A DNA stretch of 64,000 nt from Ruminococcus sp. (lineage in GTDB: Bacteria > Bacillota > Clostridia > Lachnospirales > Lachnospiraceae): the NCBI GenBank assembly GCA_013911065.1, contig JACERV010000003.1, positions 62,001 to 126,000 on the forward strand, written 5' to 3'. The notes under the pieces were generated by a model, which saw only the letters and a program-made list of their open reading frames with translations, was not told the origin of the DNA and did no database searches. Position 1 is the stretch's first letter. Every line of letters starts with the position of its first letter. Of the stretch, positions 10,313 through 18,123 are shown in pieces. Made by a program: the position numbers and the translations under genes.

Positions 10313-10678
10313 ATGGTTTTACAAATAGTAAATAAGAACTTTTCAATTTATAAAGTGAAGGAAATTACCTCGAATATTCTAGAAAATGAATTTACGTTTG
10401 TTGGAACAACAGATAATGAATTATCAATAATAAGTGAATCGCAGTTCGTTCCAAACGAAGTTCTGAAAGTGGAGCATGGTTGGAAATGCCTGCGAATTGC
10501 TGAGGATGCTCCCTTTGAAAAGTATGGAATGATTGCTTTTCTGGCAAATATTATTTCAGCACAGAAAACGAGCACATTAGTAGTTGGAACATATGATACA
10601 GATTATGTTTTTGTTAAAAAGGAAAAATTTGAACAAGTCATACAGGCTTTGAAAAATAATGACTGCTCATTTGTCTAA
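10313..10678 (+). CDS. ACT-domain protein (121 aa)
   Basis: A small soluble protein. ATG 10313 is chosen because GAAAGGAG lies four bases before it; the upstream in-frame ATG at 10268 falls inside the preceding terminator. The sequence (MVLQIVNKNFSIYKVKEI at the start, APFEKYGMIAFLANIISAQ and YDTDYVFVKKEKFEQVIQAL later) matches the pattern of standalone ACT-domain proteins that bind amino acids or similar small ligands. The N-terminal half is the CASTOR/POLLUX-like ACT variety and the C-terminal half a second ACT-like fold. Such proteins occur singly in clostridia and their partner is generally unknown. It appears monocistronic, closed by a terminator at 10729. Confidence 0.75.
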   Translation: MVLQIVNKNFSIYKVKEITSNILENEFTFVGTTDNELSIISESQFVPNEVLKVEHGWKCLRIAEDAPFEKYGMIAFLANIISAQKTSTLVVGTYDTDYVFVKKEKFEQVIQALKNNDCSFV

Positions 10679-10728
10679 ATTCCAGTTCGTACTATGCTAA
10701 AAGAAAAGGTCTTATCAGAACAAGGAAA

Positions 10729-10766
10729 AGAACCGGCTTGTAATACCACAGGCCGGTTCTTTATCT
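10729..10766 (+). terminator. Terminator after the ACT gene
   Basis: AGAACCGGC (10729-10737) pairs with GCCGGTTCT (10752-10760), followed by TTATCTCTT. It lies inside a short open frame (10694-10930) that is therefore unlikely to be a gene. Confidence 0.8.
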
Positions 10767-10833
10767 CTTGGATTATCGAGTGTGGGGCTGAACTAAAAAT
10801 CAAGGTATCTAAGCTGAATGCGCGATATCAGGT

Positions 10834-11047
10834 TAAGTTTCGTAAAGATATGTTTCATAAACTTTTTTACCGTCTCATCACCAATGAACAACAGTTCCAA
10901 TACAAAGTTAGATGGGGATTATGCTCATAGCGGATGATGAGACGGACGACTTGAATTGTTTGTACCACAAGGCGGATATTGCACTTTATGAAGCCAAAAA
11001 AAGCCGGACGCAACCGATATGTGTTTTACAAAGACAAAGAACGATAA
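10834..11047 (+). pseudogene. Decayed GGDEF-domain (diguanylate cyclase) 3' remnant
   Basis: Translating 10916-11001 in the frame that reads GIMLIADDETDDLN, then LYHKADIALYEAKK, gives the C-terminal helix region of a GGDEF domain. After a run of seven A (10996-11002) the frame is broken. Restoring one base gives AGRNRYVFYKDKER followed by a stop at 11045-11047, the usual GGDEF ending. Upstream, in another frame, FRKDMFHKLFYRLITNEQQFQYKV may be the preceding part, interrupted by a stop at 10913-10915. The GGDEF catalytic motif itself is gone. This is the truncated end of an ancestral c-di-GMP synthase gene. The left limit is approximate. Confidence 0.72.
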
Positions 11048-11090
11048 GAGGAAGAATTCAAGACCTTTTGTGATGTTTTTGGAGGTTTAA

Positions 11091-11125
11091 ATGACATTTG
11101 TCATGTGGGGTTATGACGGATGACA
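11091..11125 (+). promoter_or_regulatory. Clustered GTCAT/ATGAC operator-like repeats
   Basis: ATGACATTTGTCAT (11091-11104) is a perfect palindrome. Eight bases on comes ATGACGGATGACA (11113-11125), so the pentamer ATGAC or its complement occurs four times in 35 bp. The block ends just upstream of the weak -35 of the exporter promoter, the position expected for an activator. The regulator cannot be named from the window. Confidence 0.6.
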
Positions 11126-11126
11126 C

Positions 11127-11155
11127 TACCTTGCTTTGGAAAAGGGCAGTATACT
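11127..11155 (+). promoter_or_regulatory. Promoter of the ABC-2 exporter operon
   Basis: A consensus-like TATACT lies at 11150-11155. The hexamer 17 bases upstream (about 11127-11132) is a poor -35, which fits activation from the adjacent repeats. The gene's ATG follows 32 bases downstream. Confidence 0.5.
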
Positions 11156-11187
11156 TTACTTATAGAAATGCTGAGGAGGTTTTGTAA

Positions 11188-12117
11188 ATGATACAAATAG
11201 AAAATCTGGTAAAACGTTACGGGGGACTTGTGGCTTTAGACCATCTGAATTTGAATGTGAAGGAAGGAGAAATATTCGGCCTGCTTGGTCCAAACGGTTC
11301 AGGTAAAACAACTGCCATCAACTGTATGCTGGCACTGCTGAAGTACGATAAAGGAATTATAAAGATATTTGGGGAGGAAATGAGCCCTGATAATTATGAT
11401 ATTAAGAAGCAGATAGGGATTGTCCTTCAAAATGTGGCAGTATTTGATGAATTGACAGTTTATGAAAATATAGATTATTTTTGCGGCTTGTATGTGAAAG
11501 ACAAAAAGGAAAGAAGGAAGCTGGTAGAAGAGGCCATTCAGTTTGTAGGGCTGGAAGAGTATACGAAGATGCGGCCCAAGAAATTGTCAGGAGGGCTGCT
11601 CCGCCGTCTGAATATTGCATGTGGGATCGCACATAAGCCCCGGCTGATTATTCTGGATGAGCCAACGGTTGCGGTAGACCCCCAGAGCAGAAACCGGATT
11701 TTGGAAGGGATTCAGAAGCTGAACCGGGAGGGCTCTACTATCATCTACACTTCCCACTATATGGAGGAAGTGGAGCAGATTTGTACCAGAATTGCTATTA
11801 TGGATCATGGAAGAAGTATTGCAGTAGGTACAAAGGAAGAGCTGAAAAGTATGATTAAAACGGGTGAGACAGTAACAATTGAAGCGGCTGTACTGGATAT
11901 GGAGCAGTTGAAGAACATCCGTCTGCTGCCTCATGTATTTGATGTAAAATATGAGGAACAGGTCCTGACAGTCAGATGTACAGGTGGGAAACATAATCTG
12001 ATACGGATACTGAATCATCTGCAGGAGGAGGGAATTTCTTTTGGAAGAGTCTTTTCAGAGCTTCCTACTTTAAATGATGTTTTCCTGGAAATTACCGGGA
12101 AAGAACTAAGGGATTAG
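11188..12117 (+). CDS. ABC-2 exporter ATP-binding protein
   Basis: A 309-residue ATPase of the DrrA/NatA type that energises export by the two membrane proteins encoded next. Walker A GPNGSGKTT is near residues 35-43, the Q-loop is IGIVLQN, the signature is LSGGLLRR (Gln of LSGGQ replaced by Leu, common in this subfamily), Walker B is LIILDEPTVAVDP and the H-loop is YTSHYMEE. The C-terminal 80 residues form the usual accessory domain. ATG 11188 follows GAGGAGG at a good distance. The gap to the first permease is 11 bp. The substrate is unknown; family members export lipids, peptides or drugs. No two-component system sits beside it, although such exporters often have one. Confidence 0.92.
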   Translation: MIQIENLVKRYGGLVALDHLNLNVKEGEIFGLLGPNGSGKTTAINCMLALLKYDKGIIKIFGEEMSPDNYDIKKQIGIVLQNVAVFDELTVYENIDYFCGLYVKDKKERRKLVEEAIQFVGLEEYTKMRPKKLSGGLLRRLNIACGIAHKPRLIILDEPTVAVDPQSRNRILEGIQKLNREGSTIIYTSHYMEEVEQICTRIAIMDHGRSIAVGTKEELKSMIKTGETVTIEAAVLDMEQLKNIRLLPHVFDVKYEEQVLTVRCTGGKHNLIRILNHLQEEGISFGRVFSELPTLNDVFLEITGKELRD

Positions 12118-12128
12118 GAGGAGATGGC

Positions 12129-13259
12129 ATGCTGCATTTAATGAAATATGAAGTTAAAGTAAAACTGTTTAACTTCAATATATTGTTCTGGCCTCTGGTA
12201 TTTCCATTAATCCTTGGCACCCTTTTCTATTTTGCATTTGGCAAGATTGAAGAAGCTGATTTTGAAACTGTCCAAGTGGCCGTTGTGAAAGAGGCAGACA
12301 GCAGAGAGGGCCAGACATTTCTGAGCTTTTTAGAATCTATAGAAACAGATGAATCCAAACTGATAAAAACAGAGCCTATGAAGGAGAAAAAAGCACTGGA
12401 GGCTTTGGAAGAGAAAAAAGTGGCGGGTATCTACTATGCAGGAGAAGAACCATCACTGACCGTGGGAGGCATTGGTCTGGAGGAGAGCATTTTACAGTCT
12501 CTGCTGGAGAGCTACACAAATGGAAAAATGACGATGGAGAATATTGCTTCTACACACCCGGAGAGACTGGGGGAGGCTTCGGAACAAATGGCTGATTATA
12601 AGGATTGGGTACAACAAGTGTCCCTGGGAGGAAAAACGACGGATGGAAATTCTCAGTTTTTTTACGCCCTGATTGCTATGGCATGTCTGTACGGATGTTT
12701 TATCGGTTTTGGTTCCGCACTGGATTTGCAGGCGAATCTCACCTCATTGGCTGCAAGAAGGTGTGTCACACCTACCCATAAACTAAGACTTGTTCTATCA
12801 GAAATGCTGACTTCATTTGGTCTTCATTTCGGAAACATCATCATATTACTGCTTTATCTGCGGTATGTGCTGCAAATGGAATTTCAGGGAGAGATTCTCA
12901 GAATGCTTCTCGTTTCCCTTATCGGCAGTATGCTTGGTGTGTCTATGGGGATTTTTATCGGCAGTATTGGTAAATTTGGCGAGGGAATCAAAATAGGGAT
13001 TCTGATAGGAATCTCTATGGTGTGCAGCTTCCTTGCAGGTCTGATGAACTCATCTATGAAGGATATTGTAGAAAGGCACTTCCCCATTGTGAACCGCATA
13101 AATCCGGCGGCTCTCATAGCAGATGCATTTTACTGTATTAATGTATATGATGATCCAAATAGATTCGCACGTAGTCTGATTATATTAACAGTAATGTCTG
13201 CGGGGCTTACAGTGGGTTCGTTTTTCGTAGTCAGGAGGGAACGCTATGACAGTATTTAA
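12129..13259 (+). CDS. ABC-2 permease, first subunit
   Basis: A 376-residue membrane protein of the ABC2_membrane family. One N-terminal membrane segment (about residues 17-38) is followed by an extracytoplasmic domain of about 130 residues containing KKVAGIYYAGEEPSL. Five further hydrophobic segments occur between about 175 and 370. ATG 12129 is preceded by TAGGAGGAG, which overlaps the stop of the ATPase gene, so translation is probably coupled. Its end overlaps the next permease by 14 bp. It is expected to pair with that subunit and the upstream ATPase as an asymmetric exporter. Confidence 0.88.
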   Translation: MLHLMKYEVKVKLFNFNILFWPLVFPLILGTLFYFAFGKIEEADFETVQVAVVKEADSREGQTFLSFLESIETDESKLIKTEPMKEKKALEALEEKKVAGIYYAGEEPSLTVGGIGLEESILQSLLESYTNGKMTMENIASTHPERLGEASEQMADYKDWVQQVSLGGKTTDGNSQFFYALIAMACLYGCFIGFGSALDLQANLTSLAARRCVTPTHKLRLVLSEMLTSFGLHFGNIIILLLYLRYVLQMEFQGEILRMLLVSLIGSMLGVSMGIFIGSIGKFGEGIKIGILIGISMVCSFLAGLMNSSMKDIVERHFPIVNRINPAALIADAFYCINVYDDPNRFARSLIILTVMSAGLTVGSFFVVRRERYDSI

Positions 13260-14391
13260 AGCATATATGAAAATCATAAAGCAGAATAGAGGTTTGATTA
13301 TAATGTACCTGGCAATATTTATGCTTATTACTATCATGATTCAGTCTGTTACGAAAACCCAGGAGAGCGACGGTTATAAGGCACAGAGCGTAAAAATTGG
13401 TTTTGTGGATGAGGATGGAGGGGCACTGGCGAAAGGGCTGGAGGAATACCTTGGAAAGTTCCATCAAATCATTCCTATGGAGGCGGATAAGGATGAGCTG
13501 CAGGAGAACTTGTTTTACAGAAATATTGAATATATTGTAAGAATTCCTTCCGGCTTTGAGAAAAAGTCTCTCCAGGAAAATGAAAAAGTTTCCGTCACGA
13601 AGGTCCCTGGATCTTATACAAGTTTTTATGTGGATCAGCAGATTAATGATTTCCTCAACAACGTGAAAACCTATTATGCGGCAGAATATACGGTGGCAGA
13701 AGCAGTGAAGGCTGTTATGGAAAAGGAGGGGCCTGAGGTTAAAATGCTGGATACTAACGGCAATGCAGGAGAAGCTCCCGGATACGCCTATTATTACAGA
13801 TTCATTCCTTATTTGTTGCTGAGTATCTTATGTTATGTGCTGGGAAATATATTGTCTGCCTTTCACAAAGGTGACATTCCCAAGAGAATGCAGGCTAGTG
13901 CTGTATCTGGCCGCAGGCAGAACATGGAAGCGCTGCTGGCAGCGATGGTGCTGGGGATCGCCTTGTTGGGAATCTGTATTGTAGTAAGCATTTTGTTATA
14001 CGGAAAACCTCTTGTTCAGAGCGGAGGACTGATGTATTATCTTCTTAATTCTCTGACCATGCTGTTTGTTGCCCTGTCCATTTCTTACATGGTAGGGTTG
14101 TTAACTCATAACACCAGTGCCCTCAACGGTATTGTGAATACAATCTCTCTTGGAATGTGTTTCCTGTGCGGAGTATTTGTTCCTCTGGATATTATGAGTA
14201 AAGGTGTTAAGACTGTTGCCCAGTTCCTTCCGGTTTACTGGTATGAGAAGGCTAATGACAGGATTTCAGAATTCGGAAATATTACAGGAACTGTGAGAAT
14301 AGAGATACTCCAGGCCATAGGGATACAACTGGTATTTGCGGTGGCAATAGTCTCTATTTCTATAGTAGCAGTAAAAAAGAAACGAGGTTAG
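13246..14391 (+). CDS. ABC-2 permease, second subunit
   Basis: A 381-residue homolog of the preceding permease with the same plan: a membrane segment near residues 18-35, an outer domain with VKIGFVDEDGGALAKGL, then five or six hydrophobic segments from about 185 to the C-terminus. It ends in VKKKRG, a cytoplasmic basic tail. The start overlaps the upstream gene by 14 bp, so the three exporter genes form a tight operon. Tandem unlike permeases plus one ATPase are the arrangement of linearmycin/bacitracin-type exporters; that parallel is inference only. Confidence 0.88.
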   Translation: MTVFKAYMKIIKQNRGLIIMYLAIFMLITIMIQSVTKTQESDGYKAQSVKIGFVDEDGGALAKGLEEYLGKFHQIIPMEADKDELQENLFYRNIEYIVRIPSGFEKKSLQENEKVSVTKVPGSYTSFYVDQQINDFLNNVKTYYAAEYTVAEAVKAVMEKEGPEVKMLDTNGNAGEAPGYAYYYRFIPYLLLSILCYVLGNILSAFHKGDIPKRMQASAVSGRRQNMEALLAAMVLGIALLGICIVVSILLYGKPLVQSGGLMYYLLNSLTMLFVALSISYMVGLLTHNTSALNGIVNTISLGMCFLCGVFVPLDIMSKGVKTVAQFLPVYWYEKANDRISEFGNITGTVRIEILQAIGIQLVFAVAIVSISIVAVKKKRG

Positions 14392-14446
14392 ATAACATTC
14401 CTTTTTGAAAATTTGTGGAACCAAACTGCAGCAGAAATTTTACTGA

Positions 14447-14476
14447 TTGGGCTATTCAGGTCCGCTAAGATATGAT
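14447..14476 (+). promoter_or_regulatory. Candidate promoter before the MATE gene
   Basis: TTGGGC (14447-14452), an 18-bp spacer and TATGAT (14471-14476). Transcription from it would run straight into the hairpin at 14484, so either this is not the MATE promoter or the hairpin is part of the leader. Confidence 0.35.
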
Positions 14477-14483
14477 AGAATGA

Positions 14484-14524
14484 AGAAAAGATGCTCTCTG
14501 TGCACAGCGGGGGGCATCTTTTCT
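14484..14524 (+). terminator. Hairpin terminator between exporter operon and MATE gene
   Basis: AGAAAAGATGC (14484-14494) pairs with GCATCTTTTCT (14514-14524) across a 19-base loop. It could end the exporter operon or act in the leader of the MATE gene. The following 85 bases hold a further weak pairing, AGGCTA (14526-14531) with TAGCCT (14573-14578), and nothing else I recognise. Confidence 0.65.
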
Positions 14525-14608
14525 AAGGCTATATTTTAGGTGAAGACTATTATTGATGTACCCGAATCGAAGTAGCCTATGAGGATAAAATGAGAGGCAG
14601 GATGTGTT

Positions 14609-16015
14609 ATGTTGTTTAGAAACCGAAAGGTATATAAAGAAGATAATTTGAATATAGATTGGGGAAAGTTTTACCGTGATGTTTTCACCCTTGTAATACC
14701 TATGGCGTTGCAGAATCTGATTAACGTAGGTGTGACTGCGGCGGATGTTATTATGCTGGGAAGGGTAAATGAGACAGCCCTGTCTGGAGCATCTCTTGCC
14801 AATCAGGTACAGTTCGTTATGGTCCTGTTTTTATTTGGGCTGACATCAGGTGCAACGGTGCTGACGGCCCAGTATTGGGGAAAAGGGGATAGAGAGACCA
14901 TTGAGAAAATATTGGGGCTTGGAATAAAGGCAGCGATTGCTGTGACGGCTATTTTTATGCTGGCAGCGTTGCTGATTCCAGGGCTGCTGATGCAGATTTT
15001 TACCAGCGAGCCGGCGGTCATCTCAGAGGGCATCAAATATCTCAGAATTGTTTCGTTTTCTTACATAATTATGGGGATTACACAAGTTTATTTGTATATT
15101 ATGCGCAGTGTGGAACGGGTGGTTGTGGCTACAGTTGTTTATCTTGTTTCCTTGATGTGTAATGTAGTCCTGAATTCCATTTTTATTTTCGGCCTGTTGG
15201 GATTTCCGGCAATGGGCATCGAAGGTGCCGCACTCGGTACGCTGATAGCAAGAATCGTTGAACTGCTGCTGGTGTTTGGGTATTCCAAATTATTTAATAA
15301 GGATATCAAATTCCGCTTCCGGTACTTTTTGAAAACAGAGAGGGTGCTGGTTAAGGATTTTCTGCACTATGCGCTGCCTGTTGTGCTCAATGAAATTATG
15401 TGGGGACTTGGAGTTGCAGCAAATACTGCAATTCTGGGACATTTGGGAAGTGCTGTGGTTGCGGCTAATTCTGTGGCCCAGGTGGCAAGGCAGCTTGCTA
15501 CGGTGGTGGCCTTTGGCCTGTCCAGTGCAACTGCGATTTACCTTGGAAAAACAATAGGCGAAAAGAAGCTGGAACATGCAAAAGCATATGCACACCGTTT
15601 CGTCATGTTAAGCGTGGTGATGGGAGCCATAGGAGGCGTGCTGATTTTGGCGGCATCCCCGATTGCCGCGTCTGCATTGTCACTGACTGCGGCAGCAAAG
15701 CACAACTTACGCTTTATGTTTTTTGTTATGTCCTATTTTGTAGTTGCTCAGGCGTTTAATACAACTATGATAGTTGGGACATTCCGGTCCGGCGGTGACA
15801 CCAGGTTTGGGCTTATTATGGATGTTGCCACTATGTGGGGAGGCTCCATCTTATTTGGATTTATAGCGGCATTTGTCCTGAAATGTAGTATTCCGGTTGT
15901 TTATATAATTCTGATGTCTGATGAGCTGATTAAAATACCGATTACATGGTACAGATACCGCAGCTATAAATGGCTGAAGAATGTGACTCGTGAGGTGGTT
16001 GAGATAAACAAGTAA
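14609..16015 (+). CDS. MATE family efflux transporter
   Basis: A 468-residue integral membrane protein with about twelve hydrophobic segments in two homologous halves. Near the N-terminus are PMALQNLINVGVTAADVIMLGR and GATVLTAQYWGKGD, the family's characteristic regions. MATE proteins use Na+ or H+ gradients to expel cationic drugs or metabolites. ATG 14609 is preceded only by a weak GAGAGGCAGG. The sensor kinase gene begins 27 bp after its stop, so the two may be co-transcribed. Any functional link to the sugar island is unproven. A second, only distantly similar MATE gene is at 36285-37664. Confidence 0.92.
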   Translation: MLFRNRKVYKEDNLNIDWGKFYRDVFTLVIPMALQNLINVGVTAADVIMLGRVNETALSGASLANQVQFVMVLFLFGLTSGATVLTAQYWGKGDRETIEKILGLGIKAAIAVTAIFMLAALLIPGLLMQIFTSEPAVISEGIKYLRIVSFSYIIMGITQVYLYIMRSVERVVVATVVYLVSLMCNVVLNSIFIFGLLGFPAMGIEGAALGTLIARIVELLLVFGYSKLFNKDIKFRFRYFLKTERVLVKDFLHYALPVVLNEIMWGLGVAANTAILGHLGSAVVAANSVAQVARQLATVVAFGLSSATAIYLGKTIGEKKLEHAKAYAHRFVMLSVVMGAIGGVLILAASPIAASALSLTAAAKHNLRFMFFVMSYFVVAQAFNTTMIVGTFRSGGDTRFGLIMDVATMWGGSILFGFIAAFVLKCSIPVVYIILMSDELIKIPITWYRYRSYKWLKNVTREVVEINK

Positions 16016-16042
16016 AGTTCCAAATGTACATGGAGGGGAGAA

Positions 16043-17767
16043 ATGGGAAGACAAAAATCCATATCTACACGTATCTTCTTGGGAATATTTTCACTGTTCT
16101 TTTTGATTCTGCTTATATTTTCGGTGATTATTTCTAATCTGTATGGAAACCGTATGGAAGAAATGGAAATCAATTATCATCTGGAAGTTACCAACGGTAC
16201 AAAGGAGCAGTTCAATATGCTGACTTCTATGATTGATGAATACAGCTATTCCCTTGTCAGCAATGTGGCAGTGCAGGATGCACTTGAGCATGGAGAGACG
16301 GGGCAGGTTGATGAAGTAATCCGGACATATATCAATGATATGGTGAGTATGAATGACAGTATCAATCATGTTCATTTACTTGGTATCAATGAGTTTTGGA
16401 GTTCCACGGGCACCCAGGACAGCCGTCAGTTTTACAGACAATATTTAGAAGATTATGTGAAAGGTACAGAGCGAAAAGGAATATGGACCGGGTTTCACAG
16501 TACGGAGGAGGACGACTATCTGAGCAGTACTTCTTATATCCGTCCTGTGTTTGACAGTGAGACGAAAGAAGTCTATGGAATTGTTGTGCTGGATGTGTCT
16601 TATGAAAGTATCCATAAGTTATTTACCGCTTCGTCTATCCGGCTGAAGGATAAGGCAGTGATTGTAGACAGTAATGGGGAAATTCTGCTGCAATATCCTT
16701 TGCTTGCGGATTACACGGATGTTTTACAAAATTATCCCCAAGTATTGAAAAAGAGTACACAGATTGAAGGAAAGCTTTATAAAAAAGATGTGATTATTGT
16801 ATCGGAGAAAATAAATCTGGCAGACTGGAGTCTGGTGAGATTTGTGCAGAAGGACGCTGCAACAGAGAGCATCCGGGAGGTTCTGAAAGGTTTCCAGATT
16901 ATTTTGGCGGTTGTCACAGTTATTTCTATCTTGTATACGATATGGCTGACCCGTTCCTTTACCCGCCCTATTAAAGAGCTGATGCAGGTGTGCGAACAGG
17001 TTATGGAGGGGGACTTTACGGCTCATGCAGTCGTGAAACGGCAGGATGAGCTTGGAAGACTGGGAGATACCTTTAACAGAATGATAGATCAGATTAATGA
17101 ATTCTTTGATAAAGAAAGACGGAACCAGAAACGAAAGGCGGAGATGGAGTATCAGATTCTGCAAGCCCAGATTAATCCCCACTTTTTGTACAACACGCTG
17201 GACTCTATGAAATGGCTGGCAGTGATGCAGGGAGTAGATAACATAGCCGAAATGAGTACGGCTCTCATCAATCTGCTGCAGTATAATCTGGGAAAGGTGG
17301 AGGGAGAGACTACCCTCCGCAATGAGATTGAAAGCGTCCGTAATTATATCATTATACAGAAATACCGGTATAGTGACATTTTTGAGTTTACGACTATGAT
17401 TGACGAAGAATCAGAAAAGTGCCAGGTCCCCAGATTCATTTTGCAGCCGCTGGTGGAAAACTCAATTATTCATGGCTTTAATGAAGAAAGAGGAAATTAC
17501 CGTGTCCACATTGCAGCCGTAATTTTTGACGGAAAATTGCATATACGTGTCATTGATAACGGAATGGGGATGGATGCAGACAGTACAGATAAAATAAATA
17601 AGGGACAAGAAAAAAGTACGCGGTTCAGTAAAATAGGAGTGGCGAGTATCCGGGAGCGGATTAAACTGTATTTTGGGGATGAAGCAGAACTAATATTTGA
17701 TAGTGAGCCTAATATAGCTACAATTGCAGAAATTATTCTGCCCATTATAAGAGAAGAAGATAAGTAA
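16043..17767 (+). CDS. YesM/LytS-type sensor histidine kinase
   Basis: A 574-residue membrane kinase. The first membrane segment is about residues 11-33, an extracytoplasmic sensor region with a PAS/Cache-like pattern runs to about 275, and a second segment follows at about 280-300. HAMP (about 300-355) leads to the His_kinase region QINPHFLYNTLDSMKWL with the phosphorylatable His near residue 380. The ATPase domain has N-box FILQPLVENSIIHGF, IDNGMGMD and the G2 region SKIGVASIRERI. YesM-type kinases usually pair with YesN-type AraC regulators that control sugar uptake. The matching regulator is encoded at 26427-28031 at the far end of the island. The gene ends at a strong terminator. Confidence 0.93.
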   Translation: MGRQKSISTRIFLGIFSLFFLILLIFSVIISNLYGNRMEEMEINYHLEVTNGTKEQFNMLTSMIDEYSYSLVSNVAVQDALEHGETGQVDEVIRTYINDMVSMNDSINHVHLLGINEFWSSTGTQDSRQFYRQYLEDYVKGTERKGIWTGFHSTEEDDYLSSTSYIRPVFDSETKEVYGIVVLDVSYESIHKLFTASSIRLKDKAVIVDSNGEILLQYPLLADYTDVLQNYPQVLKKSTQIEGKLYKKDVIIVSEKINLADWSLVRFVQKDAATESIREVLKGFQIILAVVTVISILYTIWLTRSFTRPIKELMQVCEQVMEGDFTAHAVVKRQDELGRLGDTFNRMIDQINEFFDKERRNQKRKAEMEYQILQAQINPHFLYNTLDSMKWLAVMQGVDNIAEMSTALINLLQYNLGKVEGETTLRNEIESVRNYIIIQKYRYSDIFEFTTMIDEESEKCQVPRFILQPLVENSIIHGFNEERGNYRVHIAAVIFDGKLHIRVIDNGMGMDADSTDKINKGQEKSTRFSKIGVASIRERIKLYFGDEAELIFDSEPNIATIAEIILPIIREEDK

Positions 17768-17781
17768 CAATGCAAAATCAG

Positions 17782-17823
17782 GGCTGAAGTCTGTAGAAAG
17801 GACTTCAGCCTTTATATATTTTT
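17782..17823 (+). terminator. Terminator after the sensor kinase gene
   Basis: GGCTGAAGTC (17782-17791) pairs perfectly with GACTTCAGCC (17801-17810), followed by TTTATATATTTTT. Confidence 0.9.
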
Positions 17824-17845
17824 AGAATATTCAGAAAAAGAAGGT

Positions 17846-17903
17846 CAAGGGGGACAGTCCCTTTTGAAAAGGGACTGTCCCCCTTGCATTGTCCCCCTTG
17901 CAT
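17846..17903 (+). repeat. Perfect 41-bp palindrome plus tandem 14-mers
   Basis: Two 20-base arms flank one central G (17846-17865 and 17867-17886); the core is GGGACAGTCCC on one arm and GGGACTGTCCC on the other. The right end continues as two adjacent copies of TGTCCCCCTTGCAT (17876-17889 and 17890-17903). It lies between a terminator and the next promoter, as extragenic palindromic elements do. No transposase is nearby. Confidence 0.85.
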
Positions 17904-18027
17904 TTGTCAATTTTTTAACTATTTCGAGAATCGTAATATTTTTTCAGTTTTCAAAAGATTTATTCAAATTTCCAAATAAAATTTAACGAAATAATAATAA
18001 ATTATAAATTTTAGATAAATTATCCAT

Positions 18028-18055
18028 TTAGATGTGTACAAAAGATGACTATAAT
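18028..18055 (+). promoter_or_regulatory. Promoter of the carbohydrate transport operon
   Basis: A perfect TATAAT lies at 18050-18055 with a poor -35 (TTAGAT, 18028-18033) and a 16-bp spacer, in a very AT-rich leader. A good -10 with a weak -35 fits dependence on an activator, plausibly the YesN-type regulator. The start codon follows 68 bases downstream. The rest of the 356-bp gap holds the terminator and palindrome listed separately. Confidence 0.5.
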
Positions 18056-18123
18056 GAAAACAATATCAATGCATTGATTAAGAGAAGAAAAAATTATGAA
18101 AGAGTCAAGGAGGGTTATAAGGT

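Noticed and set aside
10694..10930. Short open frame of 78 residues
   Set aside because: It runs through the terminator at 10729; only its end overlaps the GGDEF remnant, in the wrong frame, so it is not an intact gene.
17876..17903. Tandem repeat considered as a CRISPR-like array
   Set aside because: The copies are adjacent with no spacers and only two units exist; no cas gene is in the window.
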